Positions 17,061 through 25,676 of a stretch of DNA of 64,000 bases are shown here, piece after piece (the first letter of the stretch is position 1; every line of letters begins with the position of its first letter). The notes beneath the pieces are model-generated. The model made no database searches and was not told the origin of the DNA. It saw nothing but the letters and a program-made list of their open reading frames with translations. The stretch comes from Arthrobacter sp. OV608 (GTDB lineage: Bacteria > Actinomycetota > Actinomycetes > Actinomycetales > Micrococcaceae), in NCBI GenBank assembly GCA_900110595.1, contig FOEZ01000001.1, positions 62,001 through 126,000 on the forward strand. The letters are read 5' to 3'. The position numbers were made by a program, and so were the translations under genes.

Positions 17061-18077
17061 ATGGGTGCCATGGGAGCAATCACCGACGTGCCCGGGATCC
17101 GGGTTGGCCACGTACAGAAAAACGACGACGGCTGGCTGAGCGGGGTAACCGTGATCCTGCCGCCGCCGGGCACCGTCGGATCAGTTGACGTCCAGGGCGG
17201 CGGGCCGGCCACCCACGAAACGGACGCGCTCGACCCCACCACCCTGGTCAGCGCTGTTCACGTCGTGGTCCTCACCGGCGGCAGCGCCTACGGGCTGGCT
17301 TCGGCAACCGGCGCCCAGCGCTGGTGCGAGGAGAACGGCCGGGGGTTCCCCGTCCCCGGGGGAGTGGTGCCCATCGTCCCCGCGGCCGCGATCTTCGACC
17401 TGGGCCGAGGCGGCGACTTTTCAGCGCGACCTGCGGCGGACATGGGCTACGCGGCAACTGCCGCCGCTGCCGCCGAGAAGGACGGGCACGACGTCGAGCG
17501 CGGCAACGTGGGTGCCGGCACCGGAGCAGTCATCGCCCGGACGTACAAAGGCGGAGTAGGTACGGCATCGGTCACGCTCGATAACGGCGTGGTGGTAGGG
17601 GCAATCGCTGTCGTCAACGCTCTTGGTTTCCCGGTGGTTGACGGCGGGCAGGCGCCGCGGCCCTCCGCGCGCTCGGTCGTTCCGCCCCACGAGCCCCCTA
17701 ACCTCGCAAGCTCGGCCAGGGAACCCGGCTCGCGTGGGCCCACCTTAGACGCGCCTTTGAACACCACCCTTGTCGTCGTCGCAACCAATGCCGTTCTTGA
17801 TGTGGCCGAGTGCAAGCGGACTGCTTCGGCTTCGCATGCCGGGATTGCCAGGGCGCTCAACCCGAGTCATACGCTTGGTGATGGGGATACGGTCTTCTGC
17901 TTGTCCACCCAAGCTGTGGCACTTGACCGCAGCGACGAAGTTGCCCGGCAGATCAGCCTCATCACGCTGCAAAGTGCGGCAGCCGACGTCGTCCGTTTGG
18001 CCATCCTCGATGGCGTGGCCACCGCCCGGGCCGTGAGCACTCCGGCGGGTGATTATGGTGTGTACGGCACCGGGTAG
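17061..18077 (+). CDS. P1 family peptidase (DmpA/NylC-type, self-processing)
   Basis: 338 residues. This S58/DmpA family of N-terminal-nucleophile hydrolases includes beta-aminopeptidases and the nylon-oligomer hydrolase NylC. Hallmarks are ITDVPGIRVGH near the N-terminus, the VVVLTGGSAYGL strand and helix, and LNTTLVVVATNA. NylC-type enzymes cut themselves between Asn and Thr in that last motif, which here predicts N234/T235 as cleavage site and T235 as nucleophile. No signal peptide is seen, so it should be cytoplasmic. A Pro/Arg/Ser-rich linker of about 30 residues with palindromic DNA precedes the cleavage site. ATG 17061 follows GGGGAGGGGG; ATG 17070 is an alternative. Confidence 0.88.
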   Translation: MGAMGAITDVPGIRVGHVQKNDDGWLSGVTVILPPPGTVGSVDVQGGGPATHETDALDPTTLVSAVHVVVLTGGSAYGLASATGAQRWCEENGRGFPVPGGVVPIVPAAAIFDLGRGGDFSARPAADMGYAATAAAAAEKDGHDVERGNVGAGTGAVIARTYKGGVGTASVTLDNGVVVGAIAVVNALGFPVVDGGQAPRPSARSVVPPHEPPNLASSAREPGSRGPTLDAPLNTTLVVVATNAVLDVAECKRTASASHAGIARALNPSHTLGDGDTVFCLSTQAVALDRSDEVARQISLITLQSAAADVVRLAILDGVATARAVSTPAGDYGVYGTG

Positions 18078-18249
18078 GTTACTATGGCCGATTTAACTTT
18101 TACGGCGATACAGAGTAGTGTTGTTTGTTGGTTGTCTGGACTGCCACGCCCTTTTGGGGCCTGAAGCTGACAATCGATCCAACAAAAACGTTCGTGGTCA
18201 TGCCCGGTGCAATCCGGCGGGACTGCGGCAACAACAGTTAGCGGAGGGT

Positions 18250-18471
18250 ATGGCCAAGAAGGACGGGGTCATTGAGATCGAAGGCGTTGTGACTGAGGCG
18301 CTGCCTAACGCGATGTTTCGCGTTGAGCTCACCAACAAGCACATCGTACTGGCACACATCTCTGGAAAGATGCGTCAGCACTACATCAGGATTCTCCCTG
18401 AGGACCGCGTAGTGGTGGAGCTGAGCCCGTACGACCTCACCCGTGGTCGTATCGTCTACCGCTACAAGTAA
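18250..18471 (+). CDS. infA: Translation initiation factor IF-1
   Basis: 73 residues, the exact family length, starting [22 protein letters not shown]-1 is an OB-fold protein that occupies the 30S A site during initiation. GCGGAGGG directly upstream of ATG 18250 fixes the start, although the frame is open further upstream. The preceding 172 bp holds a TACTAT (18080-18085) that could serve as a -10, without a clear -35. infA heads the alpha-operon part infA-rpmJ-rpsM-rpsK. Confidence 0.98.
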   Translation: MAKKDGVIEIEGVVTEALPNAMFRVELTNKHIVLAHISGKMRQHYIRILPEDRVVVELSPYDLTRGRIVYRYK

Positions 18472-18541
18472 ATTGCTGGGCGGCCTCAGTGTGAACTGAA
18501 CGCCGCTCCAGTTGACCAACTGTTACACGCAAAGGAATGCC

Positions 18542-18655
18542 ATGAAGGTCAAGCCGAGCGTCAAGCAGATCTGCGAAAAGTGCAAAGTGATCCGCCGTAA
18601 TGGCCGGGTCATGGTGATCTGCGAGAACCCGCGCCACAAGCAGCGCCAGGGCTAA
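18542..18655 (+). CDS. rpmJ: 50S ribosomal protein L36
   Basis: 37 residues, starting [21 protein letters not shown]36 is the smallest 50S protein. The zinc ligands C11, C14, C27 and H32 are intact, so this is the zinc-binding (C+) form. It lies between infA and rpsM as in most bacteria. GCAAAGGAATGCC before ATG 18542 gives the ribosome binding site. Confidence 0.97.
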   Translation: MKVKPSVKQICEKCKVIRRNGRVMVICENPRHKQRQG

Positions 18656-18830
18656 ATTCCCTTCATCGGGAATTCCTGGGTTGCTAACCCACGCAAGTAA
18701 ATAAAGGCAGCACAAGCTGATCTGGGACGTATGGAGCCCGGACAGCTAACCCCCGGTCGGAGGCTGGGGCCGCATGGAACATGCGGGTGTACTGCCTACG
18801 ACCTCCGGTTTATCAAGGAGTACTGCCACT

Positions 18831-19205
18831 ATGGCTCGTCTCGCTGGCGTAGACATTCCCCGCGAAAAGCGGCTGGAAATTGCGCTTACTTACATCTACG
18901 GCGTGGGCAAGACCCGTGCACACGAAACCCTGGCTGCCACTGGCATCAGCGCTGACGTTCGCGTCAAGGACCTGACTGATGCCCAGCTGGTTGAGCTGCG
19001 TGACTACATTGAAGGCAACTACAAGGTTGAGGGTGACCTTCGCCGCGAAGTAGCAGCAGATATCCGCCGCAAGGTTGAAATCGGCAGCTACGAAGGCCTG
19101 CGCCACCGCAAGGGCCTGCCCGTACGCGGTCAGCGTACGAAGACGAACGCACGTACCCGCAAGGGCCCGAAGCGCACCGTCGCCGGCAAGAAGAAGGCCC
19201 GTTAA
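18831..19205 (+). CDS. rpsM: 30S ribosomal protein S13
   Basis: 124 residues. [20 protein letters not shown] and the C-terminal [19 protein letters not shown] identify S13, which contacts tRNA and bridges the 30S head to the 50S. AAGGAG sits 11 bp before ATG 18831, so the open frame upstream is leader. That leader contains a hairpin CCGCAT-ggaac-ATGCGG (18770-18786) and a CCCC/GGGG dyad just before it, of unknown role. Confidence 0.98.
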   Translation: MARLAGVDIPREKRLEIALTYIYGVGKTRAHETLAATGISADVRVKDLTDAQLVELRDYIEGNYKVEGDLRREVAADIRRKVEIGSYEGLRHRKGLPVRGQRTKTNARTRKGPKRTVAGKKKAR

Positions 19206-19260
19206 AATCCCCGCCCGGGATTTACGGACTTTCCCCCAATAACTTTCTGTAGGAGAAATA

Positions 19261-19662
19261 ATGCCCCCGAAGACTCGTGGCGCGGTTCGCAAGCCGCGTA
19301 AGAAGGACAAGAAGAATATCGCGCTTGGCCAGGCGCACATCAAGAGCACGTTTAACAACACCATCGTTTCCATCACGGATCCGAGCGGCGCTGTTATCTC
19401 TTGGGCTTCCTCAGGTGAGGTTGGCTTCAAGGGCTCGCGTAAGTCCACCCCGTTCGCTGCCCAGATGGCTGCCGAGGCTGCTGCAAAGCGCGCCCAGGAG
19501 CACGGCATGCGCAAGGTTGACGTTTTCGTGAAGGGCCCGGGCTCGGGACGCGAAACCGCGATCCGTTCGCTGCAGGCTGCCGGCCTCGAGGTTGGCTCCA
19601 TCCAGGACGTCACCCCCGCCGCCCACAACGGCTGCCGTCCGCCGAAGCGCCGCCGCGTCTAA
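19261..19662 (+). CDS. rpsK: 30S ribosomal protein S11
   Basis: 133 residues. [20 protein letters not shown] and the C-terminal [12 protein letters not shown] identify S11, a platform protein near the E site. GTAGGAG before ATG 19261 is a good ribosome binding site. rpsD, often found between rpsK and rpoA, is not here, as is usual in actinobacteria. Confidence 0.98.
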   Translation: MPPKTRGAVRKPRKKDKKNIALGQAHIKSTFNNTIVSITDPSGAVISWASSGEVGFKGSRKSTPFAAQMAAEAAAKRAQEHGMRKVDVFVKGPGSGRETAIRSLQAAGLEVGSIQDVTPAAHNGCRPPKRRRV

Positions 19663-19681
19663 GGCTTCCAGCGCCGCTTGA

Positions 19682-19713
19682 GCTTGCCCGGACCATCGAT
19701 GGCCCGGGCAAGC
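19682..19713 (+). other. Hairpin between rpsK and rpoA
   Basis: GCTTGCCCGGACC pairs with GGCCCGGGCAAGC over 13 bp with one mismatch and an atcgat loop. It lacks a T-tract. It could be a partial terminator or a processing site that sets the ratio of rpoA to the ribosomal genes. Confidence 0.5.
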
Positions 19714-19793
19714 CCAGCGCGTTAAGTCTTCAGACCGAATTTCCACCACCTGTGTTGCGTCATATAGCGGATGCTCGCCGAAAGGAAACCTAA

Positions 19794-20804
19794 GTGCTCA
19801 TTGCACAGCGCCCCACCCTCTCCGAAGAGGTAGTCTCCGAAAACCGTTCGCGTTTCATCATTGAACCGCTGGAACCGGGCTTCGGCTACACCCTCGGAAA
19901 CTCCCTCCGCCGTACCCTGCTCTCCTCCATCCCCGGTGCTGCCGTAACCAGCATCCGGATCGATGGCGTGCTGCACGAGTTCACCACGGTTCCGGGTGTC
20001 AAGGAAGATGTCACTGAGATCATCCTGAACATCAAGAGCCTGTCGGTCTCCTCCGAGCACGATGAGCCGGTTGTTGCTTACCTGCGCAAGCAGGGCCCCG
20101 GAGTCGTCACCGCCGCGGACATCGCTCCGCCGGCCGGCGTCGAATTCCACAACCCGGATCTGCACATTGCCACGCTGAACTCGAAGGGCAAGTTCGAACT
20201 CGAACTGACCATCGAGCGCGGCCGCGGCTACGTTTCGGCAGCTCAGAACAAGTCCGGCGACGCAGAGATCGGCCGTATCCCGGTCGACTCCATCTACTCG
20301 CCGGTGCTGAAGGTTACTTTCCGCGTGGAAGCAACCCGTGTTGAGCAGCGCACCGACTTCGACAAGCTGATTGTCGACGTCGAGACCAAGCAGGCCATCG
20401 CCCCGCGCGATGCTGTTGCTTCCGCAGGCACCACCCTGGTGGAGCTCTTCGGTCTGGCACGTGAGCTGAACACCGCAGCTGAAGGTATCGAGATCGGCCC
20501 GTCGCCCACCGACGCTGCCCTGGCAGCCGACATGGCACTGCCGATCGAGGATCTGGACCTCACCGTCCGTTCCTACAACTGCCTCAAGCGTGAGGGCATC
20601 CACACCGTGGGTGAACTCGTTGCCCGCTCCGAGGCTGACCTGATGGACATCCGCAACTTCGGTGCAAAGTCCATTGACGAGGTCAAGGCAAAGCTGGTTG
20701 AACTGGGCCTGTCCCTCAAGGACTCGCCTCCCGGTTTTGACCTCGCAGCACGCGCCGCAGCAATCGAAGAGGACGACGCCGCCTTCGGCGACGACGAACT
20801 CTAA
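19794..20804 (+). CDS. rpoA: RNA polymerase alpha subunit
   Basis: 336 residues. The N-terminal assembly domain ([19 protein letters not shown]) dimerises and holds beta and beta-prime. The C-terminal domain ([20 protein letters not shown]) contacts UP elements and activators. An acidic tail follows. GTG 19794 has AAAGGAAA upstream. It is placed between rpsK and rplQ, the standard alpha-operon order. Confidence 0.98.
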
Positions 20805-20875
20805 ACCAGACCTTGGCCGGCGGGCAGGCACCATGGTGTGCAGGGCCCACGGCTTCCATTTGAGGAGAAACAATT

Positions 20876-21469
20876 ATGCCTACCCCCACTAAGGGTCCGC
20901 GCCTCGGAGGCGGCCCGGCTCACGAGCGCCTCATGCTCGCGAACCTGGCAGCATCCCTGTTCGAGCACAAGCGGATCACCACCACGGTGACCAAGGCCAA
21001 GCGCTTGAAGCCGTACGCAGAGCGCCTGGTGACTTTCGCCAAGCGTGGCGACCTCGCTTCCCGCCGCCGGGTCCTCGGCCTGATCAGCAACAAGGGCGTC
21101 GTCCACGAGCTGTTCACCGACATTGCCCAGGCAGTGGAGAACCGCGACGGCGGCTACACCCGCATCACCAAGATCGGCAACCGCAAGGGCGACAACGCTC
21201 CCATGGCTGTCATCGAACTGGTTCTCGAGCCGGTTTCCGCCAAGCAGGCTGTTGTAGCTGAGGCTACCGCGGCTGCCAAGCGCGATGCAGAGAAGGCTGC
21301 TCCGGCCGCCGAGGAAGCTCCCGAGGCTGAGGTTGTCGAGACCGAAGCTGATGAAGCTACGGAGACTCCCGCCGCTGAAGAAGCTGCAACAGAAGAGGCT
21401 GCAACCGAAGAGGCTCCGGCCGCTGAGGAAGCTGAAGCTCCGGCAGCCGAAGAGAAGGACGCGAAGTAA
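20876..21469 (+). CDS. rplQ: 50S ribosomal protein L17 with long acidic tail
   Basis: 197 residues. L17 proper covers about residues 1-120 ([20 protein letters not shown] to APMAVIELV). The last 70-80 residues are almost only Ala, Glu, Val, Thr and Pro, an acidic low-complexity tail typical of Micrococcaceae L17. L17 sits near the tunnel exit. ATG 20876 follows TGAGGAG. Its terminator lies inside the next gene. Confidence 0.97.
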   Translation: MPTPTKGPRLGGGPAHERLMLANLAASLFEHKRITTTVTKAKRLKPYAERLVTFAKRGDLASRRRVLGLISNKGVVHELFTDIAQAVENRDGGYTRITKIGNRKGDNAPMAVIELVLEPVSAKQAVVAEATAAAKRDAEKAAPAAEEAPEAEVVETEADEATETPAAEEAATEEAATEEAPAAEEAEAPAAEEKDAK

Positions 21470-21488
21470 TTCGCTGATTTTCTTCGCA

Positions 21489-21501
21489 TAGACTTGAGTC
21501 T
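21489..21501 (+). promoter_or_regulatory. Leaderless promoter of truA
   Basis: TAGACT (21489-21494) ends seven bases before the truA ATG at 21502, and no Shine-Dalgarno is present. RNA polymerase would start at the A of the ATG. No clear -35 was found. Confidence 0.55.
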
Positions 21502-22395
21502 ATGAACGACCAAAAACCCGCGGCCCCCGTATTGGGGGGCGGCGGGTTTTTGCGTGTCCGGCTGGATTTGTCGTACGACGGCGGCCCCTTCAGCGGGTGG
21601 GCCCTGCAGCCGGGCCTGCGGACCGTCCAGGGCGCCCTTGAAGAGGCCCTGCAGCTTCTGATCCGGCGCCCCATCCGAGTGACGGTCGCCGGACGCACCG
21701 ACGCCGGCGTGCACGCCCGGGGCCAGGTGGTCCACCTGGACCTCACGGAAGCCGAGTGGCAGGGACTGCCGCGAGGGCACGAACTGGATCCCGCCGTCGC
21801 CATGCTCCGAAGGATCCGCGGCGCCCTCAGCCGCATCCTCGGCGACCTGACCGGGGCAGTGGAGGTGCACCGCATCTCGCTGGCGCCGGAAGGTTTTGAC
21901 GCCCGGTTCTCGGCGCTCTGGCGCCGCTACAGCTACCGCATCGCGGACGGGCCTGCGCTCTGGGATCCGCTGGGCCGGTATTCCACGCTGTGGCACAAAA
22001 ACCCGCTGGACGTGTCCCTGCTGAACGAGGGCGCCTCGAAGCTGCTGGGGCTCCAGAACTTCCTGTCCTTCTGCAAGCCGCGGGAGGGTGCCACCACCAT
22101 CCGTGAGCTGCAGCGTTTTGAGTTCGCGCGCGGGGAAGACGGCGTCATAGTGGCCACCGTCCAGGCGGACGCCTTCTGCCACAATATGGTGCGCGCCCTG
22201 ATCGGCTCCGCCCTATATGTGGGCGAGGGCGTGGAGGAACCGGGCTGGTTGCATGAGCGGCTGTTGGCGCAGAAACGCGATGCCAAGTCCGTGCTGGCAG
22301 CCCCGCACCCACTGGTGCTCGAGGAAGTGGCCTACCCGTCCGACGACGAGCTCCTGGCCCGCGCCGAGCTCACCCGGGCGCTGCGGGAGTACTAG
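21502..22395 (+). CDS. truA: tRNA pseudouridine synthase A
   Basis: 297 residues. TruA makes pseudouridine at positions 38-40 of tRNA anticodon arms. The catalytic aspartate lies in AGRTDAGVHARGQV (D67), and the C-terminal FCHNMVRALIG is typical. The first 17 codons overlap an intrinsic terminator hairpin, so the low-complexity start APVLGGGGF comes from terminator DNA; the fold itself begins near residue 18 (RVRLDLSYDG). ATG 21502 is supported by a -10 box seven bases upstream, while TTG 21550 would be an alternative. It ends convergently, overlapping the kinase stop by 4 bp. Confidence 0.95.
   Translation: MNDQKPAAPVLGGGGFLRVRLDLSYDGGPFSGWALQPGLRTVQGALEEALQLLIRRPIRVTVAGRTDAGVHARGQVVHLDLTEAEWQGLPRGHELDPAVAMLRRIRGALSRILGDLTGAVEVHRISLAPEGFDARFSALWRRYSYRIADGPALWDPLGRYSTLWHKNPLDVSLLNEGASKLLGLQNFLSFCKPREGATTIRELQRFEFARGEDGVIVATVQADAFCHNMVRALIGSALYVGEGVEEPGWLHERLLAQKRDAKSVLAAPHPLVLEEVAYPSDDELLARAELTRALREY
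21512..21551 (+). terminator. Alpha-operon terminator inside truA codons
   Basis: AAAAACCCGCGGCCCCC (21512-21528) pairs with the GC-rich right arm 21534-21551, which ends in five T. The symmetric A/T ends allow action in both directions. It lies 43 bp after the rplQ stop but within the 5' coding part of truA. Confidence 0.8.
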
Positions 22396-24059
22396 AAGGA
22401 CGGCGGCGGACCCTCGGCCGGCAGGGTCAGGGTGAAGGTGCTGCCTTGTCCCTCGCCGCTGACGCAGGAGATCTGCCCGCCGTGGCGTTCCACAATCATC
22501 TTGGTGATCGACAGGCCGAGCCCGGCGCCGCTGATGGCCGCGTCCCGGGCGGAATCGGTCCGGAAGAAGCGCTTGAAGACCCTCTCCCTGTCCTCGCCGC
22601 TGATGCCCATGCCGGTGTCGCTGACGCTGAGCTGCACCCACTCCCTGGTGCTGCGGGCGCTGATACGGACGTTGCCTCCGCCGGGGGAGTACTTGATGGC
22701 GTTTGATACCAGGTTGTCCAGGGCCTGGCCGATCCGGAGCGGATCCGCGTAGGCCCACAGGGGCGAGGGAACGTCCGCTGACAGGTGGATGTTGGCCAGC
22801 TCGGCCTGGGCCTGGGCGGAGCCGATGGTGGTTTCCACGAGGCTTGCCAGGTCGGTCCGCTTCGGGTGGACATTGAGCGCGGCCGACGCCGACGCCGAGA
22901 GGTCAGCCACCAGGGCCAGCAGCCGCTCGGCATTCCGCTGGACCACCAGGAGGCGGCGGGCCACCTGCGGCGGCAAGGCTGCGTCGTCGTCGAGCACCAG
23001 GTCCACGTTGCCGATGATGGAGTTCAGCGGCGTCTTGAACTCGTGGGTCACGTTGGAGACCAGCTCATGGTTGGCGGCCAGCGACTCCACCCAGCCGGTC
23101 ACGTCGGTGTAGACAACGACGGCGCCGGTAAGCTGGCCGTCCTCATTCACCAGTGGGCGGGCGGCCGTGGACACTGCACGCTGGTCAGCTCCCTCGCCGG
23201 CCCACACCAGGTAGTCGGCGAAGGATTCACCGGCGATGGCACGGCTGATGGGCCGCTTTTCCGGAGGCAGCAGGGTCCTCCGGTCCGGTCCGAAAATCAG
23301 CTGGTGGCCCTGCCCGGGAACGGCGTCGTCAGCGCGGGTGGCCTGGCGGAAGTTCCGCTGCCGGCTGTTGGACACCAGGAAGTGGCCGGACCGGTCCACG
23401 GCGGCGATTCCGACGTCGGTGGCGTCCAGGACTGTCTCGAGCAGCTTTTCGCGCTCCCTGCTCGCCCGCAGCAGTTCGCGCAGTTCCCTGTCCTTCTCCG
23501 CCAGCTCACGCTGCTGCAGGCGGACGTGCGCACTCGCGAACCTGATGGCCAGGGACACCGCGAGCGTCATGAGGGGAAAGAGGAACGTACTGGTGATGTC
23601 CGAAGCGGTCAGGTTTGGGAACCGTCCGGCGAGGGTGGGGACCATGATAAACATGGGACCGAAGAAGCTCAGGACCAGGCTGCTGCGGGTGAGCATCCCC
23701 GAGGCGGAAAGCCAGATCACCGGGAATACAGCCAGGACGGCCAACCCTGGGAGCAGGGGAGCGGCGCCGTTCCGGAGCAGGCCGATGGAGACGAAGTCCA
23801 GGATGGGAATCAGCAGGTAGGGGCGGGGCGCCAGCCGCTCCCATGGGACCAGGAGGCAGCCGAGGAAAAGTGCGCCGGAAAGGATGATCCCGGCCAGATA
23901 CAGCGGGCTGTGCAGCAGCGTGGGCAAGGCAAAGGGCGTGGCTACGGCGAGGGCGGCGACGATCAGGGTCAGGGGCAGCTGGCACAGAGCCACTTGCGAG
24001 CGCGGCCCGAGCCGCTGGAAAATCCGTGCGGATCGGCGGGGAAAGAGACGGTCAGCCAT
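22392..24059 (-). CDS. Membrane sensor histidine kinase with PAS domain
   Basis: 555 residues. About five to six hydrophobic helices fill residues 25-175, followed by a coiled coil (180-208), a PAS-like domain (210-320), the HisKA box SNVTHEFKTPLNS with H339, and an ATPase domain with N-box DNLVSNAIKYSP, G1 DTGMGIS and G2 GAGLGLS. It would autophosphorylate H339 in response to an unknown membrane or cytoplasmic signal. The response regulator next to it is divergent and is the likely partner. Its end overlaps truA tail to tail. It is the first gene of the inserted island, and the pilus loci downstream are plausible targets, by location only. Confidence 0.9.
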   Translation of the reverse strand: MADRLFPRRSARIFQRLGPRSQVALCQLPLTLIVAALAVATPFALPTLLHSPLYLAGIILSGALFLGCLLVPWERLAPRPYLLIPILDFVSIGLLRNGAAPLLPGLAVLAVFPVIWLSASGMLTRSSLVLSFFGPMFIMVPTLAGRFPNLTASDITSTFLFPLMTLAVSLAIRFASAHVRLQQRELAEKDRELRELLRASREREKLLETVLDATDVGIAAVDRSGHFLVSNSRQRNFRQATRADDAVPGQGHQLIFGPDRRTLLPPEKRPISRAIAGESFADYLVWAGEGADQRAVSTAARPLVNEDGQLTGAVVVYTDVTGWVESLAANHELVSNVTHEFKTPLNSIIGNVDLVLDDDAALPPQVARRLLVVQRNAERLLALVADLSASASAALNVHPKRTDLASLVETTIGSAQAQAELANIHLSADVPSPLWAYADPLRIGQALDNLVSNAIKYSPGGGNVRISARSTREWVQLSVSDTGMGISGEDRERVFKRFFRTDSARDAAISGAGLGLSITKMIVERHGGQISCVSGEGQGSTFTLTLPAEGPPPSF

Positions 24060-24183
24060 TAACTATCCCTGGGCCATGCCGGACGATTAATAGGACTTTC
24101 GGGCGCAGGTGCATACAAATTCCTGTAAGGCACCTTGGCACACATCCTCTCTGACTCGTAATCCACATGTTCTGTCATAATAA

Positions 24184-24209
24184 TTGACTTTTCAAATGCC
24201 ATGTTGAAA
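24184..24209. promoter_or_regulatory. Inverted repeat in the kinase/regulator divergent gap
   Basis: TTTCAA (24190-24195) and TTGAAA (24204-24209) flank 8 bp, next to a TTGACT (24184-24189) that could act as a -35. The 256-bp gap between the two start codons has no gene. The symmetric site could be an operator for the divergent pair, perhaps autoregulatory. Confidence 0.35.
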
Positions 24210-24315
24210 CAGGTGTCATCAGCCTCGGTTCCTTGTAGCGTATAAAGGGTTGGAGTGGGAATGGCATTGGCGCTGGGTCAATGGGGGGCCATGACCGCCT
24301 GGCGCAGGGATATCA

Positions 24316-25107
24316 ATGGACGATCTTGGTGTGGCTGTAGTTATCGAAGACGATGCCGATGTGCGGAACCTCCTGGAAGGAGTGTTGAGCCAGGCCGGCT
24401 TCGAGGTGCATACAGCAGTTGACGGACGGGCCGGCGTGGAAGTGGTCCGTATGAAGCAGGCCAACGTGGTGACGCTGGACATCGGGCTGCCGGACATCGA
24501 CGGCCTCGAGGTGTTGCGGCGCATCCGCAACTTCAGTAACGCTTACATAGTGATGCTCACTGGCCGCACTGAGGAGCCGGACCTGTTGTCCGCCCTCAAT
24601 GCCGGCGCCGATGACTACATTGCCAAGCCGTTCCGGCCGCGGGAGCTGCGGGCCCGTGTATCGGCGATGATGCGCAGGCCCCGGCATGAGATCACCGGGG
24701 AAAAGCCCGCGTTGGCGGGGTGGGGAGCCGCGCCCGCAGCGGCAGCCCGTCCCGATGACGGAGCAGTGCTGCACCATAATGGCCTGGAGCTGAACCACCG
24801 CACGCGCACCGTGGAAATCAAGGGGGAACCGCTTGGCCTCACCCGCAGCGAGTTCGACCTGCTGCACGTGCTCCTGCGCGGTGGCGGGGCGGTCTGTACG
24901 CGGGCAGACCTCGTCCGGGCTGTCCGCGGGGACTTCTACGACGAAGACACATACATCAGCGAGGCCGACGAGCGTGCTGTTGAGGTCCACATCGGCAACC
25001 TGCGGCGCAAGCTGAAGGAGGACCCCGTCTCACCCCGCTGGTTGCAGACTGTCCGCGGCGTGGGTTACCGGCTGGCCCCCAGCAGGCAGGACGCGGCGCA
25101 GGCCTGA
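24316..25107 (+). CDS. OmpR/PhoB-type response regulator
   Basis: 263 residues. The receiver domain (about 5-120) has the acidic pair D12/D13, the phosphorylatable D55 in VTLDIGLPDIDG, T82 and K104 in IAKPF. A linker of about 35 residues follows, then a winged helix (about 160-258) ending NLRRKLKEDP and TVRGVGYRLAP. It is a DNA-binding regulator, active as a dimer on direct repeats in its family. It diverges from the histidine kinase, its probable partner. GCAGGGA precedes ATG 24316; a GTG at 24331 is an alternative start. Confidence 0.92.
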   Translation: MDDLGVAVVIEDDADVRNLLEGVLSQAGFEVHTAVDGRAGVEVVRMKQANVVTLDIGLPDIDGLEVLRRIRNFSNAYIVMLTGRTEEPDLLSALNAGADDYIAKPFRPRELRARVSAMMRRPRHEITGEKPALAGWGAAPAAAARPDDGAVLHHNGLELNHRTRTVEIKGEPLGLTRSEFDLLHVLLRGGGAVCTRADLVRAVRGDFYDEDTYISEADERAVEVHIGNLRRKLKEDPVSPRWLQTVRGVGYRLAPSRQDAAQA

Positions 25108-25118
25108 CTTGCTGCCGT

Positions 25119-25583
25119 TCAGCCGTTCTTCAGGATGTACGTGGACTGGAGCTCCGACACTGTTTGGACGCCGTCTTGGGCAACCCGCGCCATCAGGACC
25201 TGTCCTTGGCCGAAGTCACCCTGCCGGATGAGCGTCTCCAGCAGCTCTGCAAGTTTCGCCAGCCGCACTCCGCCCACCATGGCTGAGCTGATCTTCAGGC
25301 TGATGGCGGCGTCCAGGGCGGATTCACTGTCCTGGCTGTGGACGGCGGCGGCCAGCCGGGCGCAGCGCTGGTCCCACATCGCCGCGTAGTCGCGGGCGAA
25401 CCTTTGGGCGAGCCCGGAGCCGGCCAGTTCGTCTTCGAGCTCCTCAAGCACGGCGGCGTCAACGAGCGGCAAGAGCCCGGCCGCTTCCTGTGAGAGGACG
25501 GAACCAGTAAGTGCTGTGATCCCGGGCCGCGGTGGCTCCGCAGCTGTGCTCCTGTCGCTGGAGCCGGGATCTGGACTTTGCAT
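25119..25583 (-). CDS. HPt-like domain protein lacking the phospho-histidine
   Basis: 154 residues. After a disordered N-terminus of about 38 residues, the rest is predicted helical. The segment A93-I-S-L-K-I-S-S-A-M-V-G-G105 matches the HPt signature A-H-x-L-K-G-S-S-x-x-x-G-A, with isoleucine at the histidine position (I94) and isoleucine for the glycine (I98). It probably cannot carry a phosphoryl group and may act as a binding or inhibitory partner of the neighbouring kinase or regulator. It converges with the regulator gene and lies next to the pilus locus. TAGCCT (25590-25595) ends six bases before its ATG, suggesting a leaderless mRNA. The family call rests on this motif and the helical pattern only. 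Confidence 0.6.
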   Translation of the reverse strand: MQSPDPGSSDRSTAAEPPRPGITALTGSVLSQEAAGLLPLVDAAVLEELEDELAGSGLAQRFARDYAAMWDQRCARLAAAVHSQDSESALDAAISLKISSAMVGGVRLAKLAELLETLIRQGDFGQGQVLMARVAQDGVQTVSELQSTYILKNG

Positions 25584-25676
25584 TCTTCAAGGCTACTTCC
25601 TGCAATTCGATGGTTGTCCTATTTCGGGTGATCCTGTGTAAACCTTGAGGGATCCTTGGGCCTGGTTCTGGGGCCC

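Noticed and set aside
22785..24062. Plus-strand open frame of 425 codons
   Set aside because: Antisense to the histidine kinase, whose H, N and G boxes are intact. The translation has no recognisable domain.
25584..25676. Terminator after tadC of locus A
   Set aside because: A GGGCC...GGCCC dyad near 25650 is short and no T-tract follows on the minus strand; not strong enough to list.
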